From Candidatus Lindowbacteria bacterium RIFCSPLOWO2_12_FULL_62_27 (GTDB lineage: Bacteria; Lindowbacteria; 2-12-FULL-62-27), in contig MFPR01000005.1 in assembly GCA_001784175.1 (NCBI GenBank), positions 1 through 32,192 on the forward strand: 32,192 nt of DNA, in the 5' to 3' direction. This document shows positions 8,229 to 15,462 of this stretch, piece after piece. Position 1 is the stretch's first letter; each line of letters starts with the position of its first letter. The notes under the pieces were generated by a model, which worked only from the letters and a program-made list of their open reading frames with translations, made no database searches and was not told where the DNA came from. The position numbers and the translations under genes are program-made.

Positions 8229-8274
8229 GGCTGATACAGCCCCCTTTGCCTCTCGATCCGTTTGCCGGATCGAG
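8229..8274 (-). promoter_or_regulatory. Two-hairpin leader framing the porin ribosome binding site
   Basis: Immediately upstream of the porin ATG the minus strand carries CTCGATCCG-N5-CGGATCGAG, a perfect 9-bp stem (8274-8252), and GGCTG-N3-CAGCC (8241-8229). The Shine-Dalgarno-like AGGCAAAGGG lies between them (8251-8242). This arrangement could control translation initiation through RNA structure or a bound protein. Confidence 0.45.
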
Positions 8275-8349
8275 GTAGATTTGCTTTTTCGTCTTCACGC
8301 CGCGGTCAACATCCGAAATATGCGGACGACCGGGGTCTTAGGGGAACTG

Positions 8350-8366
8350 TGCAAAGGATATTCCGA
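8350..8366 (-). promoter_or_regulatory. Sigma-54-like promoter upstream of cluster A
   Basis: The minus strand reads TCGGAATATCCTTTGCA, giving the GG-N10-GC spacing and a perfect TTGCA of the -24/-12 class, although the -24 half (CGGAAT) departs from TGGCAC. It lies about 122 nt before the porin start. A near-identical 17-mer (16/17) occurs upstream of cluster B at 27299-27315 in the same orientation. The remaining upstream part of this gap (8367-8517) holds a direct repeat of GACAA (8393-8397, 8405-8409) and otherwise nothing I recognise. Confidence 0.45.
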
Positions 8367-8517
8367 TGGGGGGGGACGCCGGCGAAAAAATCGACAAGCT
8401 CTTTGACAACATAGAGATAGCAGGGGCTGTTATGGAATGGAGTGTGGGAAAATGTGTGTCATATCCACGCAGTTGTACTGATTAATTACATCCTATGAAC
8501 AACTCCAAAAACGGGGC

Positions 8518-8862
8518 CTAACGGCGCGGCTTCAGATCGTTCAGCGTGTCTCGAACCCAGGAAAAAGCGGCGACCGTAGCGGGCATGCCGATCGTGCCGG
8601 CGGCCATGGCCACCACCTGTTCGATATCCCGCCGCGATATGCCCATCTTCGACGCTTTGCGAACGCCTGAATGGATCGCGCCTTCCCGCAACGCGCCGAC
8701 GGAAATTCCCAATTTGATCAGCCGCCGGGTCTTCTCATCCAACCCGCCGGCCGTCTCGCCGGCCCGGTTGATCAGTTCCCAGGCTCGTTCGAGATCCGGG
8801 TATCGCGCACAGAAGTCGTTAAAGGTCTTCGGAGGTTTCGGAAGTTTCGATTTCTTTTTCAT
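8518..8862 (-). CDS. Carboxymuconolactone decarboxylase (CMD/AhpD)-family protein without the CxxC
   Basis: This 114-residue cytosolic protein has the CMD helical core: LDEKTRRLIKLGISVGAL (about 40-57), EGAIHSGVRKASKMGISRRDI (about 60-80), and the VVAMAAGTIGMPATVAAF helix. AhpD-type peroxidase partners have a CxxC in the second helix; here the equivalent is EGAIHSG, keeping Glu and His but no Cys, so a thiol peroxidase role is unlikely. The activity is unknown. The ribosome binding site AGGGATG is good, and the gene begins 58 nt after the membrane-protein stop, so it is probably the last gene of the arsR operon. Confidence 0.8.
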   Translation of the reverse strand: MKKKSKLPKPPKTFNDFCARYPDLERAWELINRAGETAGGLDEKTRRLIKLGISVGALREGAIHSGVRKASKMGISRRDIEQVVAMAAGTIGMPATVAAFSWVRDTLNDLKPRR

Positions 8863-8920
8863 ATTGCATCCCTATCACGGATATTTCACGATGTACAGCC
8901 GATTTCTAAACCAGATTTCA

Positions 8921-9361
8921 TCATGGTTCTCGACGCGAACGCCGGCTCAACCACCACGCTGCGGCGGCTACCGATAGGAGCGTGATCACGGCGACCAGGG
9001 GTCTGGCCAAGGGCAGGAGCGCAGCGCCGAACAGGTTGAGGTAAACCACGAGTATCGGGGACCCACAGCACCCCAGCAGGTAGCAACCGGCAACAGCCAG
9101 AACCCCGGAGAAGGTGATTCCGCCGATGGCCAGACTGCGCGATCCGCACAACTTATCTTCCCGATACCGTCGCAGCGCCCACACCGCAAAGGCCAGGGAG
9201 AGGGCGTAGGAGAACCCGAGGAAGTAGGATTGGGTTGCGGCGTAGCTCCTCCCGCCTTCCGGGAACAACCCGAGCCAAAGATAGTGGACACCCCAAACAG
9301 CCCAGAAGACCGCAATCGGCAAGACGGACCGCAGCACGAAATGTTTCACCCTCACAAACAT
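8921..9361 (-). CDS. Four-helix membrane protein with a GCCG motif, unrecognised
   Basis: I do not recognise the family. The 146-residue product has four predicted membrane spans, at about residues 11-30, 43-61, 78-95 and 105-138 (possibly two helices there). A basic patch (RRYRED) follows the second span and the C-terminus is Arg-rich (SRRSRREP). The third span ends in AGCYLLGCCGSPILVV, a paired-Cys intramembrane motif that loosely recalls metal transporters such as MerT, though overall similarity is not evident. The ATG at 9361 overlaps the stop of the MtrA-like gene (TGATG), which indicates translational coupling, so it probably works with that corrinoid-type protein. Confidence 0.7.
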   Translation of the reverse strand: MFVRVKHFVLRSVLPIAVFWAVWGVHYLWLGLFPEGGRSYAATQSYFLGFSYALSLAFAVWALRRYREDKLCGSRSLAIGGITFSGVLAVAGCYLLGCCGSPILVVYLNLFGAALLPLARPLVAVITLLSVAAAAWWLSRRSRREP

Positions 9362-10521
9362 CACAGCAATCGCATGAGGTCGTGACTCGGGTTGGCGGGG
9401 CGCGCTTCCGGCGCACCGTCCTGGACGTATCCGGCTCCGGTCAGAAGGGCTGCCTCGGCGCGGGCCAACTCTCGTCCGAGATAGGCCGCGTGGTCAAGCC
9501 GGGAAACCAGTCCCTTTTCGATGGCCGGTATGTAGAGCTCCGCGGCAGCGCGGCCTTCTATCACCATGTTGAGCACGCCGTTGTTCCCAAAGTGTTCAAG
9601 CGAAAGTGCGCCGCGGACGCGGTCCACGTAGAGGACGAAGTACCCAGCGGGATCACCGGTCATACGTTCCGGCAGATATCCCGTGATGGGGTGGAGTTCC
9701 TGGATAGAGGGAAACGGGTCGGCCGGCCCCGGATCGCGCGCCGCGCAAGCGCGAACACGGCGCAGGATCGCGTTCAAGTCGTCCACGCCGATCAGGTCGG
9801 CAATCTCCACGCTCCGCCGCAAGTGTTCGACCGCCTCGCCGCCAACGTTCTTGAGGATCGGCCGCTTGCCGTTGGCCCCTATGATGCGTCCGCGCTCGTC
9901 GATCCCGGAACGGCCCAGCGAGAGCAGCGACTGGCCCGGCAGGTGTCCGATGGCCTGCCGGGAATCCGCGCCGCAGAGGACGAGAAAGCGGATATTCGGG
10001 TTGGCCAGGACATTCGTGATGATTCGCTCGATGCCCAGATTCTCCGTGTGGAGCGTGCCGACAATTGAGATTGCGTCTTCTCCGCTCCGGACAATCGGTT
10101 CAACGAGATCCCCGGCGTTGAGCGTGCAGACCGCGACGGATGCTCGATACCGGAGGACGGTGTAATCACCCGGGAACGGTGGCCAGCCCGCATGTGCTTC
10201 GGCTGCTTCCGCGGGGCACGGATCAATCTCCAGCTTTGTGCCCGATCCGTTCAGGGCGTTGACCGCCAGCGCGGGGTGGCAGACCTTGCATCCCAAGCAG
10301 TCGTACGTGCGATCGGTGAGTACAGCTTTCCCCGCCTCGATGGCCGATGAGAGCCGATCCGGCCGGGCAGTCGCCGGTATCGCATCCCCAATCGCCTTCA
10401 AGGTGTCGTGGAAGCATCCGCATGGCCGGCACTTGCTGGCGGCGGTGGCATGGTCGATCTGTGCGGCCGCCTCCTCCACGGATGAGGTCGATGCCGCATG
10501 AATGGAATTTTCGCCTTCCAC
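9361..10521 (-). CDS. MtrA-like corrinoid-protein homologue fused to a DUF4346-like domain
   Basis: This 386-residue protein has three parts. An N-terminal Cys-rich region has CRPCGC (31-36) and CLGCKVCHP (75-83), suitable for a metal or FeS site. A central domain (about 115-260) matches subunit A of the methyl-tetrahydromethanopterin:coenzyme M methyltransferase, with GTLHTENLGIERIITNVLANP, LCGADS, GHLPGQSLL and GIDERGRIIGA; H193 in GHLPGQ is a candidate cobalt ligand. A C-terminal domain (about 275-370, HPITGYLPERMTGDPAGYFVLY) matches DUF4346. It lacks the C-terminal membrane helix of archaeal MtrA. Its job in bacteria is not known; a role as corrinoid methyl carrier is inference. The GTG start overlaps the ArsR stop (TAGTG), with GAGGAG upstream. 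The operon is arsR, this gene, membrane protein, CMD protein. Confidence 0.82.
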   Translation of the reverse strand: MEGENSIHAASTSSVEEAAAQIDHATAASKCRPCGCFHDTLKAIGDAIPATARPDRLSSAIEAGKAVLTDRTYDCLGCKVCHPALAVNALNGSGTKLEIDPCPAEAAEAHAGWPPFPGDYTVLRYRASVAVCTLNAGDLVEPIVRSGEDAISIVGTLHTENLGIERIITNVLANPNIRFLVLCGADSRQAIGHLPGQSLLSLGRSGIDERGRIIGANGKRPILKNVGGEAVEHLRRSVEIADLIGVDDLNAILRRVRACAARDPGPADPFPSIQELHPITGYLPERMTGDPAGYFVLYVDRVRGALSLEHFGNNGVLNMVIEGRAAAELYIPAIEKGLVSRLDHAAYLGRELARAEAALLTGAGYVQDGAPEARPANPSHDLMRLL

Positions 10522-10925
10522 TACCGCCGCGCTCCTCGCAGGTCCGACATCAAGGTTCGCGCGCCGCTCGGCCGGTCCTCTGTCAAGCAGAGGCCTTGAT
10601 CGAGAAGACTCACCACGCACGGGTCCACGATGCGGTAGTGCATCTGGGTTCCGTTGCGCCGCGAGGCCACGATCCCCTTGTCCACGAGCCTCCGAAGTTG
10701 GTTCGAGACGGCCTGCGTCTTCACGCCGACAGCCTCCGCAAGGTCCCCCACGCACAGGTCCGGCTCGCGGACCAGGGCATGGAGCATCCGCAGACGGGTG
10801 CCGTTGGCGAGCACCTTAAACGCCGCCTCCATACTTGCGGACTGTTCCGAGCCGATGAGCGGGCGCTTCCCAATCTTCGGCTTCGGCGGGCAACAGGCGA
10901 CCGAAGTTCGCCCGGATCCGGCCAT
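10521..10925 (-). CDS. ArsR/SmtB-family repressor of the MtrA-like operon
   Basis: The 134-residue winged-helix regulator has ANGTRLRMLHAL, then DLAEAVGVKTQAVSNQLRRL as the recognition helix region (about 61-80) and the wing ASRRNGTQMHYRIVD. C58 in DLCVGDL is at the alpha-3 position used by CadC/CmtR-type sensors, and a CysCys pair (C11-C12) sits in the N-terminal tail. Together these could form a soft-metal or thiol-reactive site; C103 and C113 are additional candidates. The ATG at 10925 follows a promoter containing a perfect 10-bp inverted repeat, so autorepression is likely. The stop overlaps the GTG of the MtrA-like gene. The effector could be a metal, arsenical or organometal; this is inference. 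Confidence 0.9.
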   Translation of the reverse strand: MAGSGRTSVACCPPKPKIGKRPLIGSEQSASMEAAFKVLANGTRLRMLHALVREPDLCVGDLAEAVGVKTQAVSNQLRRLVDKGIVASRRNGTQMHYRIVDPCVVSLLDQGLCLTEDRPSGARTLMSDLRGARR

Positions 10926-10938
10926 GGCTGCCTTCCGT

Positions 10939-10981
10939 TTGGACACTACGACATCATATGGTGTAATAGTGTCCAAGTCAA
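10939..10981 (-). promoter_or_regulatory. arsR promoter with perfect 10-bp inverted-repeat operator
   Basis: The minus strand has TTGACT (10981-10976), a 17-nt spacer and TATGAT (10958-10953). An inverted repeat, TTGGACACTA-N18-TAGTGTCCAA (10976-10967 and 10948-10939), overlaps the -35/spacer with one arm and the start site with the other. This is typical of an ArsR-family autoregulated promoter. Confidence 0.8.
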
Positions 10982-10993
10982 GTATGGAGGCAT

Positions 10994-12313
10994 TCAGAAA
11001 CTGTATCGCATCCTGAAGTAGAGGTTGTCGTTCCCGTCGAGCTGGCCGAACTCGGTATGAGCGCGGCGGCCTGTGAATACGTCGGCGCCGACGACCAGTG
11101 TCCACTCGTCCGACATCTTCCATGAGAGGCACGGCCTGAGATGGGCGTCGCGGTCGGTGGGACTGTAAAAGGCGAACAGGGAGGCCTCGACGGTTTGAAA
11201 CCGGAAGAGCCGGGTCAGCCGCAGGGTCAAGACACGCCGCCGCTCGGCGCGGGGCGGATTGCCGGGCGCGGCGCTTCGTTGAAACGCGCCGAAGTTGCGC
11301 ATCCGCTCGACGTAATATTGAATCCCCACGCGCGCGTCATTCGGAAAATCGCGTTCGTATCCCGCCAGATATTTCATCGCCGAATTCTCGACGAGGCGGT
11401 CCGTGCCGCGGCGGTCGTCGATCGAATCGTACCAGCCGGCCTCAAACCAGCCGATACCGCCGAGCCGCGCCACAGGCCCGCGAATGCTTGCGCCCCATAC
11501 CGCCAGACGCGGATAAAAGAGTTCCCGGCCGCCTGAACTCACAAACCCACGCGGCTGTTTGAAAAACCCGCGGAAGGCGTACAGGGCGCACTCGGCGCTT
11601 CCATACGAGCGCGCGAGGCGCGCCGCCGCTTCCGTGTGGTCCAGGCGCGCAGCAGGCTCGATCAACACGCGCCGCGCGTCGCTCCCCGCGATCCGGCCCA
11701 ACGTGGGATCGAAGAAACTGAGGCGCTCGCCGCGCAGGGGGGCGTCGGGCGCGAAGAACGGAACGAACACAACGTCCAGGGACGCGCCCGGCCCGAACGC
11801 CGAAAATCTGGCGGCGTCGGAAGGCGCTTTGAGATATTCGTCGTCCCGGCCGATGAAGAACGAGACGAAATCTTTCGGAAACAGATCGTTGACGAACAAC
11901 AGGTCCCCCGTTCCCCACGTGAGAATCTGCCGGCCGATCTTGACGTCAAGCCACTCCGCCGGGCTGAACAGAACATGCGCTTCGCGAATCCGCATCTGGA
12001 CGCTCGATGCATTCCGGTCGCCGGCGAGATCGGACTTGGAGAACAGTTCCGCGCGCCATTTGTTTTCCCGGGCGGGCCGCCAGAGGGTTTTCAGTTGAAG
12101 GCGGGATTCGAGGAAGTTGAAGCCGGCGTGCCGGGTCTTTCCCTCGCCGCCGATCTTCGGCCCGAAGGCGGCTTCGGCGAATCCGTGGATTTCGCGGGCG
12201 TCCACGCGCGCCGCGCCCGCCGAGAACGCGGCGATGCAGGCGGCGACGAGAAACGCCCCGTCAGCGAATCCAGGACGCCGGCGGACGGCGGAGACTCCGT
12301 TCCTGAAAAACAT
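10994..12313 (-). CDS. Outer-membrane beta-barrel protein, last gene of cluster B
   Basis: This 439-residue product has an unusually long signal region (about 1-39), with Arg residues then a hydrophobic core GAFLVAACIAAFSAGA. Barrel strands follow, among them FNFLESRLQLKTLWRP, WLDVKIGRQILTWGTGD and TVEASLFAFYSP, and it ends in LYFRMRYSF with the terminal Phe of outer-membrane barrels. The KIGRQ-x2-TWG-x-GD motif is widespread in DUF1302/alginate-export-like barrels, which often accompany MMPL exporters and LolA-like carriers, exactly the two genes upstream here. It probably forms the outer-membrane end of that export route. The ATG at 12313 overlaps the carrier gene by 53 nt and lacks a clear ribosome binding site; ATG at 12355 would add 14 residues. 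Confidence 0.75.
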   Translation of the reverse strand: MFFRNGVSAVRRRPGFADGAFLVAACIAAFSAGAARVDAREIHGFAEAAFGPKIGGEGKTRHAGFNFLESRLQLKTLWRPARENKWRAELFSKSDLAGDRNASSVQMRIREAHVLFSPAEWLDVKIGRQILTWGTGDLLFVNDLFPKDFVSFFIGRDDEYLKAPSDAARFSAFGPGASLDVVFVPFFAPDAPLRGERLSFFDPTLGRIAGSDARRVLIEPAARLDHTEAAARLARSYGSAECALYAFRGFFKQPRGFVSSGGRELFYPRLAVWGASIRGPVARLGGIGWFEAGWYDSIDDRRGTDRLVENSAMKYLAGYERDFPNDARVGIQYYVERMRNFGAFQRSAAPGNPPRAERRRVLTLRLTRLFRFQTVEASLFAFYSPTDRDAHLRPCLSWKMSDEWTLVVGADVFTGRRAHTEFGQLDGNDNLYFRMRYSF

Positions 12314-13067
12314 TGGCTGAAAGGCCGACGTCGTAGGACACGTCGCCGACGGCAATTTCGGTAAACCGCCCGTTGTCGAGGTCGGTCATCATTGCCTTCG
12401 TGATCGTCGGCGTGCCGCCGATCGTCCGGATTTCACGCGTCTCATAGATCTTGTACAGCTTCCCCTGCGGACTGTAGTGCTCGACTTTGAGCGGCAAAAA
12501 CGTCGCGGTGTCCATCCAGAACAGGCGATACGCGAACTCGGACTCGCCCGGCCGTTTCGCCGCGCTCTTCACGACAAACGCCGCGCGATCACCGATCGCT
12601 TCTTCCCGCAAAAACGCGTGGTCGTCCTCATCAATGTCGCGGCCGGAGATGTCCTCGTAGGAGAAATCGGATCCGGCGAAGCTCGTGCGCCGGTCGGCGG
12701 CGGAGATTCGTTTGACGAGGTCGAGCGCGGGCATGTAGAGCCAGCGGTCGTCGTCCCTGCCGACATGCTTGAACACCAGAAAGCTCATCCCCTGCACGTC
12801 CGGGGGCGCGAGGAAGTGGAGATAGTACGATTGTTCGCCTCCGTCTTTCAGATCGCGCCGGAGCATGACGAGCCGCCGTTTGCGTTCCTGTCCCTGCCGG
12901 TTCACGATCCGCATTGTGACCGCCATTTTCGCGTCATCGCGCGGATAGTAATACGCCAGGATCATCCGCTCCGCAATCGCGTGTCCATCCATCGGCGGCC
13001 CGGCGCTGACGCCCCCCTCGACAATGAGAACGGCCGCGAGCGCCGCAAGAATACGTTTCAGTTTCAT
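12261..13067 (-). CDS. LolA-like outer-membrane lipoprotein-sorting protein
   Basis: This 268-residue periplasmic protein has a signal peptide (about 1-23, KLKRILAALAAVLIVEGGVSAG). The body matches the LolA_like family found beside MMPL exporters: MTMRIVNRQGQERKRRLVM, YYLHFLAPPDVQGMSFLVF, WLYMPALDLVKRISAADR and DFSYEDISG. The family has an open beta-barrel that shields lipid or lipid-modified cargo across the periplasm. It starts with an ATGA overlap with the stop of the exporter gene and has GGAG upstream, so the exporter, carrier and downstream outer-membrane barrel form a coupled three-part unit. The cargo is unknown: hopanoids, lipids or lipoproteins are possible. Confidence 0.85.
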   Translation of the reverse strand: MKLKRILAALAAVLIVEGGVSAGPPMDGHAIAERMILAYYYPRDDAKMAVTMRIVNRQGQERKRRLVMLRRDLKDGGEQSYYLHFLAPPDVQGMSFLVFKHVGRDDDRWLYMPALDLVKRISAADRRTSFAGSDFSYEDISGRDIDEDDHAFLREEAIGDRAAFVVKSAAKRPGESEFAYRLFWMDTATFLPLKVEHYSPQGKLYKIYETREIRTIGGTPTITKAMMTDLDNGRFTEIAVGDVSYDVGLSANVFQERSLRRPPASWIR

Positions 13068-15442
13068 GTGTGTTCTCCTCCGATAAGTTGCCGGCGCAGG
13101 AGCCGGATCAGGGCGGGAAGATAAACGAGGCTCATGGCCGACGACAACAGCATGATGGCGGCCATCAATACGCCGACGGTGATGTAGGGCGTGAGGTCGG
13201 CGAAGATCATGACGAGGAATCCGGATGCGAAGAGAATCGCGTTGCAGATAACCCCGCGGCCCGGCCGGGACACGGTCCAGATCAGCGTCTCGTCGATCCC
13301 CGAGGCCGTGTCGATCCCGGCGAGGCGTTGGCGGAACCGGCCGACGAAGTGAATGGCGAAATCGACGGCCATGCCAAGCGTCAGCGTTGAGAGCACCGCC
13401 ACCGGCATGTCGAAATCTTTTCCGATCCACCCAACGACGCCGTAGATCACGGTAATCGTCGCCAGGAGAGGCAGAAAACAGACGCATCCCCACAGCGCCG
13501 AACGCATCTGGATCACCAGCAGAATCCAGACCATTCCCAGTCCCCATAAAAAACTTTCGAGCATGCCCCGGAGGACTTCGTGATTCCACACCGTATTGAA
13601 GTAGGCGATGCCGGCCGGGCGGATTTGCGCCCCGTCCGGAAGCGGATGCGCCGCGAGATGGGCGTTGGCCCGCCCAATCACGCCGTTCATGGCGTCGGCG
13701 TCCCATGTTTTGAGTTGAATCATGATGTTGGCGTTTTTCAGCGGGAAATCGACGACGTTGTCGATGTCGCGCGGTTTGGCGGAGGAACTCAAAAGAAGGA
13801 GAATCTGCCCGACCGCGCCGGCGGATTCCGGGATGCGGTCGAATGAGGGATCGTCGTCGTGGAGGACGCGATTGGCGCGCCGGATGTAGTCCGCGATCGA
13901 AACGGTTTTGCCGACGAGCGGATCGCGTTCGAGTTCCCGCTGAAGACGCTCGATCGCCGTCAGCATCGCCGGATCGCCGATGGCGCCCTCCGACCGGGCC
14001 TGCACGACGATGTAGGCGGTCGACGTTCCGCCGAGATGCTCGTTGAGAATCCGGTCGGCGCTTCGAACGGCGCTTTCCGGTTTGAACCAGTGCACCATGT
14101 TGTTGTTGACCCGGATGCGCGCAAGGCCCGCCCCCGCGACAAGGATCACCGCCAGGCCCACCAGCAGAACGGGCTTGGTCCGGCGCACGCAAAATCCGCC
14201 GAGCCGCGTAAGCCATGCCGCGCCCGCACTCGCGGGATCGTTCTGCCGCCGCGCCAGCCGGTCGACGCATGCGGCCGGTACCAGCATCAGCATCGCCGGC
14301 ACAAGCGTGTAGCTCATGAGGAGAACGACGAGCGTTCCGAATCCGACGACAAGCCCGAAAATTTTCACGGGCACGATGTCTCCCGCCGCCAGCGCGGCGA
14401 ATCCCACCGCGGTCGTGATGTCCGAGTAGAAAACCGGCGGGCCGACGACGGCCATCGTATCGAGCGCCGCCTGCCGCCTGTCGACGCACCCTCCGTCGGG
14501 CACTCGACATCCGTGTCTCGCGCAAACCCCGACTCCGGGTACGGCGACATCCCTGTCGCCGCCCGCGCGAAAGGCGAACTCGTTCAGGATGTGGACGGCG
14601 TCCGTGGCGATGGCCATGAGAAAAACGGGACTCATGGAACTCATGATGTGCACCGGAAATCCAAGTCCGATGAGTCCGCCCATGCTCCAGACGATGCTGA
14701 TCATCGCCACGGCCATGTTGGCCGCGATCACCCAAACATTCCGAAACATCAGCCAGAGCGCCAAGCAGATCACGGCGCCGGCGAAGGGCGAGAAAAACGC
14801 CATCTGGCGGAACATCTCCGCGCCGAATGTGTCGCGGGCGATGGGATCGCCGGCAAGATGGAAGACGTCGTCTCCCGAATTCTGCGGGAAAATCGCGCGG
14901 ATTTTGTCCGCGATTTCCTTGCCGTTGACACCCGGCTCAAGCGGAACGGAGATGACGGTCGCCGTCGCCCGATCCGAGATGAGGCGATTGACGAAAAGCG
15001 GGTTGTCGAGGAGCTGGCGACGCAGGGCCGCCAGTTCCACGTCCGACGCGGGAATGACCGCCAGAGGCGGCTTGACGATCAGGTCACCGTTGGCGCTCGT
15101 TACGTTGTCCGTGGCGGAAAGGCTTGCCACGTCCCGCGCGACGACGCCGGGGATCGACTGAATCGCGCGCGTGAGTTCCGCGACGCGGCCGAGGGTTTGC
15201 GGATTGAAGACGCCATGCGGATTGACGATTCCGACGACGATCACGTCCGCATGAAGGGCGAAATCCCGCTCGACCTGATCGTTGTATCGCCGCACTGGCG
15301 ATGTTTCCGGCAGCATGTGTTTGGGATCCGTGTCGACGGTGACTTTGGGAAACTGCATTCCAAAGAGGACGCTTACCATGGCGACCGCGGCGAGCACGGC
15401 GCGCGGATGGTCGACGCTAAGTTGCGTGAGACGCTTGAGCAT
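13064..15442 (-). CDS. MMPL/RND-superfamily exporter carrying an in-frame palindromic insertion
   Basis: This 792-residue inner-membrane protein has the duplicated RND layout of the HAE3 (HpnN-like) group. It has an N-terminal helix (about 14-30), a large periplasmic domain, a first block of five or so helices (about 215-410, with ATDAVHILNEFAF), a second periplasmic domain (about 430-600), and a second helix block near the C-terminus with LGMAVDFAIHFVGRFRQ. Such proteins use proton motive force to move lipids or hydrophobic compounds. A stretch at residues 293-323 (AGGDRDVAVP...GCRVPDGGCVDRR) interrupts the loop after helix 4, normally a short cytosolic linker. It is encoded by a palindromic element also seen in the FeS protein gene at 21932-23233. 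The frame stays open. It overlaps the carrier gene by 4 nt. Confidence 0.88.
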   Translation of the reverse strand: MLKRLTQLSVDHPRAVLAAVAMVSVLFGMQFPKVTVDTDPKHMLPETSPVRRYNDQVERDFALHADVIVVGIVNPHGVFNPQTLGRVAELTRAIQSIPGVVARDVASLSATDNVTSANGDLIVKPPLAVIPASDVELAALRRQLLDNPLFVNRLISDRATATVISVPLEPGVNGKEIADKIRAIFPQNSGDDVFHLAGDPIARDTFGAEMFRQMAFFSPFAGAVICLALWLMFRNVWVIAANMAVAMISIVWSMGGLIGLGFPVHIMSSMSPVFLMAIATDAVHILNEFAFRAGGDRDVAVPGVGVCARHGCRVPDGGCVDRRQAALDTMAVVGPPVFYSDITTAVGFAALAAGDIVPVKIFGLVVGFGTLVVLLMSYTLVPAMLMLVPAACVDRLARRQNDPASAGAAWLTRLGGFCVRRTKPVLLVGLAVILVAGAGLARIRVNNNMVHWFKPESAVRSADRILNEHLGGTSTAYIVVQARSEGAIGDPAMLTAIERLQRELERDPLVGKTVSIADYIRRANRVLHDDDPSFDRIPESAGAVGQILLLLSSSAKPRDIDNVVDFPLKNANIMIQLKTWDADAMNGVIGRANAHLAAHPLPDGAQIRPAGIAYFNTVWNHEVLRGMLESFLWGLGMVWILLVIQMRSALWGCVCFLPLLATITVIYGVVGWIGKDFDMPVAVLSTLTLGMAVDFAIHFVGRFRQRLAGIDTASGIDETLIWTVSRPGRGVICNAILFASGFLVMIFADLTPYITVGVLMAAIMLLSSAMSLVYLPALIRLLRRQLIGGEHT
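14474..14566 (-). repeat. Palindromic element inserted in frame in the MMPL exporter
   Basis: About 93 nt code for the atypical loop at residues 293-323. The element contains GGCGACA-TCCC-TGTCGCC (14543-14560 on the plus strand), a perfect 7-bp stem with a 4-nt loop, and weaker GACA-TCCG-TGTC (14506-14517) and CCCG-N4-CGGG stems. The first stem aligns closely with 23009-23027 in the FeS protein gene. Translated on the minus strand both give AVP...GCR. Confidence 0.65.
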
Positions 15443-15462
15443 CGGCGCTCAGGGCCGCCTGC

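Noticed and set aside
8518-8862. AhpD-type peroxidase role for the CMD protein
   Set aside because: The active-site CxxC is missing.
9361-10521. Mercury-methylation protein HgcA, considered because of corrinoid and metal hints
   Set aside because: The HgcA cap-helix motif N(V/I)WCA(A/G)GK is absent, the fold signature is that of MtrA, and no HgcB-like ferredoxin is adjacent.
12261-14735. Open frame of 824 codons that would fuse the LolA-like carrier to an upstream extension
   Set aside because: The upstream part is an out-of-frame reading of the MMPL gene. The carrier has its own signal peptide and start at 13067.
13064-15442. Frameshift or broken exporter gene at the atypical loop
   Set aside because: The frame is open throughout and both halves read as normal MMPL sequence, so it is an in-frame insertion and not a break.
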